Assembly (NCBI RefSeq): GCF_000003815.2
Contig: NC_049992.1
Location: 7,402,493-7,466,492 of the forward strand
Length of the DNA: 64,000 nucleotides
Reading direction: 5' to 3'
Source of the DNA: Branchiostoma floridae
Lineage: Eukaryota > Chordata > Leptocardii > Amphioxiformes > Branchiostomatidae
Within the stretch, counting starts at the first letter, position 1, and every line of letters begins with the position of its first letter. Positions 60,601 through 64,000 of the stretch are shown in pieces. A program made the position numbers and the translations under genes. Under the pieces are notes generated by a model that had not been told where the DNA came from, searched no databases, and worked only from the letters and a program-made list of their open reading frames with translations.

Positions 60601-63530
60601 CACGCGGCGGGCGGGATGGTGACCGGAGAAAGAGCAGGCCCGGGCAGAGAGTCTATACAGAGAGAGACACAGGAGGAAGGTCGGTGGGCTCGCATAGTAT
60701 CATTGGCGCACCGTGCACACCGGCCTAGTTCTGTTACTTACTTTGTTCAGCTTTGTTGTAGTAGTTTTAGACTTGTTAGAATGTAGGCAACCAATGTTAG
60801 ATAAATTATGTCAGTGCTATCAGGAATACAGTATAGATTAGCTGAGCAGCGAGTATCATGCGGACGTGGCGGAAGTCAGTGGGGGGGAGTCACCAGATAG
60901 GTCAGTTTAGATGTAAGATAGACATATAGAGATAGAATTATAGATATACATGTGGGTTTTACTCCCCGGGATAGTAATGTGTAGTTCGTATGATGTTACC
61001 ATATAGCAGGTCAGGGGTGTCCGGCGTTTCATGTAGTTGTCTGAAGGTCTATTTGTTGTGTTTATGTGTTGAGGAGATATTAATGTTTAAGTCGAGAGGT
61101 AGAGGAGAGAGCAGCGGAGTTGAGTTGAGACGTAGATGAGGTGTCGAGGTTAGAAGTCCGGTGTTATGTGTATGTGCGTCAGTGGTTGCTTTGCGTTGTC
61201 CTGTCCGACCCCAACCTCTACAGGCGTGATCCCACAGCACGACTCGGCAGACAACGATGCCCCGAGGGCCCGACGTCGTATAGGAGTCGCCGTCGTGGGA
61301 GCATCTAGCAGGGAGGCCTCTGTTGACAAGACAAGCCTCTTCCCGACGGGCAGAGGAGTTCCTGTCGTTTCCTGTGGTTCCGGGACACACCCGGAAGTGC
61401 GCAAGCCGGCCGCCGAGGAGGAAGTTGGCGCGGGACACCTGGCAACCATTTGATGAACTTTTGTTGTTGTAAATTGTTATGTTTTTGTTGTTGTTTTGTA
61501 AATGTCGGAATGTCGCTGACCTGCATTGTAGAAGAATTAGTAGTATTGTATAGAAGTATGTAAAAGAAAAGCGGTGATGATCTTCCTGATAATATGTCCC
61601 GGTAATCAATAATTGATAACAGCTGTCAACAATGTGGAAATTGTTTTAAAAAATGAGGGGTGAGGTGTCACGAGGGTGTCACGAAGTGACAGCGTGTTAA
61701 GTCACTGTTAACCCCTGGTGTGGGGAATGTCACCGGACTAAGTGGGACCAGATGTAGAGGGGTCGGGAGAAGTGACACGTATGAGGGTACGGGGATTCCA
61801 GCGAGAGAAGCCGACAGAGAAAGACGTGTCTACCAGAGCTCCGAATAAAGTCTATCATATCCGCAACATCATGCCTCTGTCCTGATCCTTGACTTGACTC
61901 ACTACCATGCCACCGTGACAAGTACACCCCCTAGGCCAAGCCCATGTAGACAACCTAGCAGCAGAGAGGTTATATCAGGACCTGTTCCCCAGATTTCCAG
62001 AGTTACGGGTACAGACACCTCAACCGTTCCATCCGGTTCCCCAGATTTCCAGAGTTACGGGTACAGACACCTTAACCGTTCCATCCCGTTCCCCAGATTT
62101 CCAAAGTTACGGGTACAGACAACACAGCAGCAAAGAGAAACCTTAACCGTTCCATCCCGTTGCCCAGATTTCCAGAGTTACGGGTACAGACACCTTAACC
62201 GTTCCATCCCGTTCCCCAGATTTCCAGAGTTACGGGTACAGACACCTTAACCGTTCCATCCCGTTCCCCAGATTTCCAGAGTTACGGGTACAGACACCTT
62301 AACCGTTCCATCCCGTTGCCCAGATTTCCAGAGTTACGGGTACAGACACCTTAACCGTTCCATCCCGTTGCCCAGATTTCCAGAGTTATGGGTACAGACA
62401 CCTTAACCGTTCTATCCTGTTCCCCAGATTTCCAGAGTTACGGGTACAGACACCTTTACCCTTTTATCCCGTTCCCCAGATTTCCAGAGTTACAGGTACA
62501 GACAACGCAGCAGAGAGAAACCTTAACCATTCTTTCCCGTTCCCCAGATTTCCAGAGTTATGGGTACGCGCCCCAGGCCCAGCCCATGCAGACGACCCAG
62601 CAGCAGAGGCCGCCCTCGATGCCCACAGGACAGATCACCATGATCCCTTCCCAGCAGCCCCCACAGCCGCCTCAGCAGGTAACCCCGCCTCTCGTGAGTC
62701 ACCGTTTTCCTTGTTTTATCTTTTGTTTTTTATTTTAGAGTAGAAATTTTGGACATTATTCTTTGTTGACCTTTCTTTCTGGTTTTGGTTGTCACAGACT
62801 GGTTTTATGACAGAATTCAGTTTGATTTAAAGAAGGAAAGACATGATTTTCATTGTTAGATTCCAACAATATTTTCAGATGCATGTTCCATAAGTTTTTT
62901 TTTGAGGATTTTTCAAAATCAACTTTCCTGTTGAAGACTTTTCTTTGAAAGTGACCTGTCCCTGACCCAATTTATACTCGTTATCTGAAAAGTCGAGAGT
63001 TGGATATGATTATACATTTTTACGAGTTTCTGTACTAATAGAAGTTACAAGATATGGTCCATGCATACAAAACTGCCCCCTGGCATCAAGGTAATGAACT
63101 GCAACCATTGGTTGACTGAGATACACAATGCATCCTTGACAAGACAGTTGTACTTTTTGTTGTCTAAATTTGACTGAAGGAAGAAACGCAAATTGGGGGG
63201 GGGGGGGGCGTGGATAGTGTTAAAGATTTGCATTTGTATGTTTTGTTCTGCCTTCCTGAGTTATGACAAATGTAGTCTTGGGCTATAACAGGCTCATAAC
63301 CATGACATTTCTTTACAAGTGAATTTTGTTTCTGTTTTTCTCCATCACAGCAACAACAGACTCAGCAGCAGCAACAGCAGCTGCCCCAGAAGAGGGAGAG
63401 GAAGATCATCAAGATCACAGACAACACGGGGCGGGACGTGACAGAGGAGATCCTGAGCGGGGGCAGTGGGAGCAGTAACCCCACCCCACCCAACTCGGGC
63501 AGGTCAAGTGCCACAGCCACACCGCCGCAG
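36618..63530 (+). CDS. EIF4G: Eukaryotic translation initiation factor 4 gamma, N-terminal part, 3' partial
   Basis: Proposed exons: 36618-36735 (MSLKQGKNSTVSPGPQQIQV...), 51375-51445, 53427-53624, 56468-56494 (27-bp microexon), 57235-57423, 59193-59334, 62548-62678 and 63351-63530. The gene continues past the window. From 51375 on, all phases join; the first junction fits if the donor is A|gtaaac at 36736. The protein is Q/P-rich. The diagnostic segment is in the last exon: LPQKRERKIIKITDNTGRDV followed by TEEILSGG, the stretch after the PABP-binding region in animal eIF4G1/3. APPPQMFQHPNQMIPG recalls the PABP-binding region. In the family, eIF4G scaffolds eIF4E, eIF4A, eIF3 and PABP in cap-dependent initiation; the eIF4E-binding and MIF4G domains should lie downstream. 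Intron 1 is about 14.6 kb. Eight 3-18 kb stretches of repeats and three junction duplications lie in its introns. Confidence 0.9.
43230..43429 (+). other. Candidate alternative first exon/promoter of eIF4G
   Basis: A local GC- and CpG-rich patch in an AT-rich intron, with an open frame from 43201 ending AATGCGCG|gtaaac (donor at 43430). It leaves phase 1, exactly as the exon at 51375 needs. An ATG at 43423 would give a start MRGPEDYHQP. eIF4G genes of other animals do use several promoters. The evidence is composition and phase only. Confidence 0.35.
45676..45965. repeat. Tandem repeat, about 100 bp x 3
   Basis: Units start 'gcttcaaaac' at 45676, 45775 and 45876. Each contains gctagaaataaag and ttacagtaatagt; they are about 80-85% alike by eye. 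Confidence 0.85.
47464..49356. mobile_element. hAT-type MITE interrupted by a nested element
   Basis: The ends cagggctcgaaat (47464) and atttcgagccccg (49356) belong to the 27395-27750 family, inverted in order. The family interior resumes on both sides of 47611-49158. Confidence 0.85.
47611..49158. mobile_element. 1548-bp nested DNA element with TA target duplication
   Basis: Terminal inverted repeats CAGTGAAACTTGTCTAAG ... CTTATACAAGTTTCACTG. TA is on both sides (47609-47610, 49159-49160), as for Tc/mariner-like insertions. Subterminal blocks of about 125 bp repeat about three times (48650-48990: 'aaaacacaagcc', 'cgatatttc', 'gaaaatgacgcagt'). Two short frames (47856-48110, 48231-48527) do not resemble a transposase, so it is probably non-autonomous. 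Shorter copies of the same end (cagtcaaacctg) occur near 13013 and 13744. Confidence 0.8.
51830..52340 (+). pseudogene. Duplicated exon-like ORF of unknown origin in an eIF4G intron
   Basis: After tttcttccag at 52005, a frame runs to TGA at about 52266 (NLELDLLKNIIDTKLLKSSQ ... LLDKLGIRQAIF). Its 3' half plus flank (about 160 bp) is also at about 51830-51995. Its 5' half is at about 54405-54580 with the frame broken. The amino-acid pattern looks coding, but I cannot name a family. It may be an exon of a domesticated or old mobile gene; splicing into eIF4G would truncate that protein. Confidence 0.4.
53711..53985. repeat. Interspersed repeat, second copy of the 6236-6480 family
   Basis: Runs from 'tatgtcatacctgggccgcg' to 'ctcgggtgggtatgacat', collinear with the copy in the PEX10 intron but diverged. 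Confidence 0.75.
55105..55507. mobile_element. hAT-type MITE, third copy
   Basis: Ends cagggcttgaaattca ... gtatttcgagccctg and ggtgcacc blocks match the 27395 element. About 100 bp of other sequence lies in the middle, and no clear 8-bp duplication remains. Confidence 0.8.
56725..57040. mobile_element. Long foldback element
   Basis: Arms of about 140-150 bp around a centre near 56884: 'catccatcactcttcttcag' and 'ctgaagaagagtgatggatg', 'atcttactagaaaa' and 'ttttctagtaaga'. The ends read ttcgaatacaattcaa / ttgaattgtatttgaa. A related arm is at about 27130-27235. It is noncoding. Confidence 0.85.
59335..59875. repeat. Duplicated eIF4G exon end with an inserted MITE
   Basis: The exon 59193-59334 end and its donor (ggggaacagctacaat|gtaggcaccaatac) plus about 65 bp of intron are repeated directly after. 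The second copy is split by a MITE at 59431-59786 and resumes with tgtaggcaccaatactta at 59793. Confidence 0.85.
59431..59786. mobile_element. 356-bp MITE with 6-bp target duplication
   Basis: Inverted ends TCAGGCTTTTAGCTAGG ... CCTGGCTAAAAGCCTGA. CTACAA flanks it at 59425-59430 and 59787-59792. No ORF of note. Confidence 0.85.
60049..60287 (+). repeat. 5' LTR
   Basis: 239 bp, TGTCACG ... CGTGACA, contains tgaataaagtc. Confidence 0.85.
61677..61920 (+). repeat. 3' LTR
   Basis: 244 bp, collinear with 60049-60287 with scattered substitutions and small indels. Confidence 0.85.
61925..62547 (+). repeat. 52-bp tandem array of an eIF4G exon acceptor junction
   Basis: 'cag|atttccagagtta' recurs with the exon-like start at 61993, 62045, 62097, 62168, 62220, 62272, 62324, 62376, 62428 and 62480, before the true exon at 62548. 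The step is 52 bp except for 71 and 68 where longer units retain 'acagcagc'-type exon sequence. Each unit keeps a pyrimidine tract and AG. The first 40 bp (ccctaggccaagcccatg...) are a decayed copy of the inner exon. Confidence 0.95.
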
Positions 63531-63599
63531 GTAGGAACTCAGTCATTCACTCTAGTGTCTTAAACTTGTATCTGTATGAAGTTCATGTGTTTAATGCCA

Positions 63600-63760
63600 G
63601 TTTTAAGAGCCCAACTCGGGCAGGTCAAGTGCCACAGCCACACCGCCGCATGTCCGAACTGCAACTACATTCCTGATTTGGTCATCCTCTCTAATGTCTA
63701 GAAATTGTATCTGTATGAAGCTCGTTTGTTTCAAGCCAGTTTCAATATTCTTCATGTTAT
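63600..63760. repeat. Partial copy of eIF4G exon 63351-63530 end and intron start
   Basis: 'cccaactcgggcaggtcaag' through 'cacaccgccgca' recurs at 63609-63650. The GT of the true donor (gtaggaac) appears as tgtccgaac, so the copied donor is weakened. The following intron is also repeated (attgtatctgtatgaag ... gccagttt). Confidence 0.9.
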
Positions 63761-63955
63761 AGACTCTCGGTAGAACCAATGTGCTGTAAATTTATTTGTT
63801 ATGAGGGGGACTTCATTTTACAGTAGGAGGGGAAGTACAATTTTAGCAGCATTTTAAGTGCATGGTGAAACTTAACTATGGTATGCAGGGGTACATCATA
63901 CAGTACCGATTACGTTTATGGTCCGGTCCCACGCGGTTTACACGCGATTTAATCT

Positions 63956-64000
63956 CGATTAAAAGTCGTGCAAGTCGCGATTAAAAGTCGTGCAAGTCGC
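63956..64000. repeat. 22-bp tandem repeat at the window edge
   Basis: gattaaaagtcgtgcaagtcgc occurs twice in a row and is cut by the window end. Confidence 0.85.

Larger units (their letters stand above)
60049..61920 (+). mobile_element. LTR retrotransposon, internally reduced
   Basis: LTRs at 60049-60287 and 61677-61920 begin TGTCACG and end CGTGACA. AGTA flanks the element (60045-60048, 61921-61924). A purine-rich tract (aaaaaatgaggggtgagg) precedes the 3' LTR. The LTRs contain gaataaagt (poly(A) signal). The interior of 1389 bp is GC-rich and shows only fragments of open frame; no protease, RT or integrase motif is visible, so it is probably non-autonomous. LTRs differ by perhaps 10-15%, so insertion was not recent. 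The sequence after the 5' LTR (TGGTAGTACGGC) sits where a primer-binding site should be. Confidence 0.85.

Noticed and set aside
60267-61609. Long R/P/S-rich frames inside the LTR element
   Set aside because: GC-rich random frames on both strands with no gag, protease, RT or integrase motif.

Overview
This is a eukaryotic, animal-type window. Genes are split into short exons with GT-AG introns, introns are packed with small transposons, and one 100-base run of N marks a scaffold gap. Gene content points to an invertebrate chordate: PEX10, SLC66A1/PQLC2 and eIF4G orthologues sit beside newly shuffled EGF/Ig/thrombospondin proteins whose introns are almost all phase 1. An amphioxus (Branchiostoma) is my best guess. 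That is inferred from style and content, not from a search.

Layout. (1) 0.8-7.8 kb, + strand: the last three coding exons of PEX10, a peroxisomal RING E3 ligase; the 5' part lies outside the window or is not recognisable. Its 5.7-kb intron carries a complete single-exon gene on the opposite strand (1974-4619), an LRR transmembrane receptor with a triplicated tyrosine-rich tail. (2) 8.6-20.2 kb, - strand: gene A, a 13-exon secreted protein (signal peptide, EGF, two Ig-like, EGF/cbEGF and cbEGF, four TSP1). (3) 20.7-25.0 kb, + strand: gene B, a 5-exon type I membrane protein with one TSP1 domain. Its start codon is 443 bp from that of gene A, so the pair is head to head. Gene B's second intron holds two tRNA-Ala(CGC) genes on a 161-bp-arm inverted repeat. 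(4) 28.6-34.2 kb, - strand: SLC66A1, the lysosomal cationic amino-acid exporter, with probable noncoding 5' exons near 36 kb. (5) 36.3 kb to the window end, + strand: eIF4G, only the N-terminal PABP-binding region and the conserved segment after it; the MIF4G core lies beyond the window. SLC66A1 and eIF4G also start head to head, across about 0.3 kb containing a CLEAR-like site.

The mobile fraction is rich: an LTR element with 239/244-bp LTRs, a second LTR-like element with 468-bp repeats, hAT-type MITEs (one with an exact 8-bp target duplication, one split by a 1.5-kb nested element), several foldback MITEs and a non-LTR tail.

The most unusual signal is recurrent tandem copying of exon-intron junctions. 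It affects the donor of gene A exon 2 (about 16 copies of 38 bp), the acceptor of an eIF4G exon (ten extra copies, mostly 52 bp apart), the acceptor of SLC66A1 exon 6 (two extra copies), the ends of two other eIF4G exons, and perhaps gene A exon 11. Each array leaves decoy splice sites beside the real one. I know of no named process that produces this, and it is the observation I would check first.
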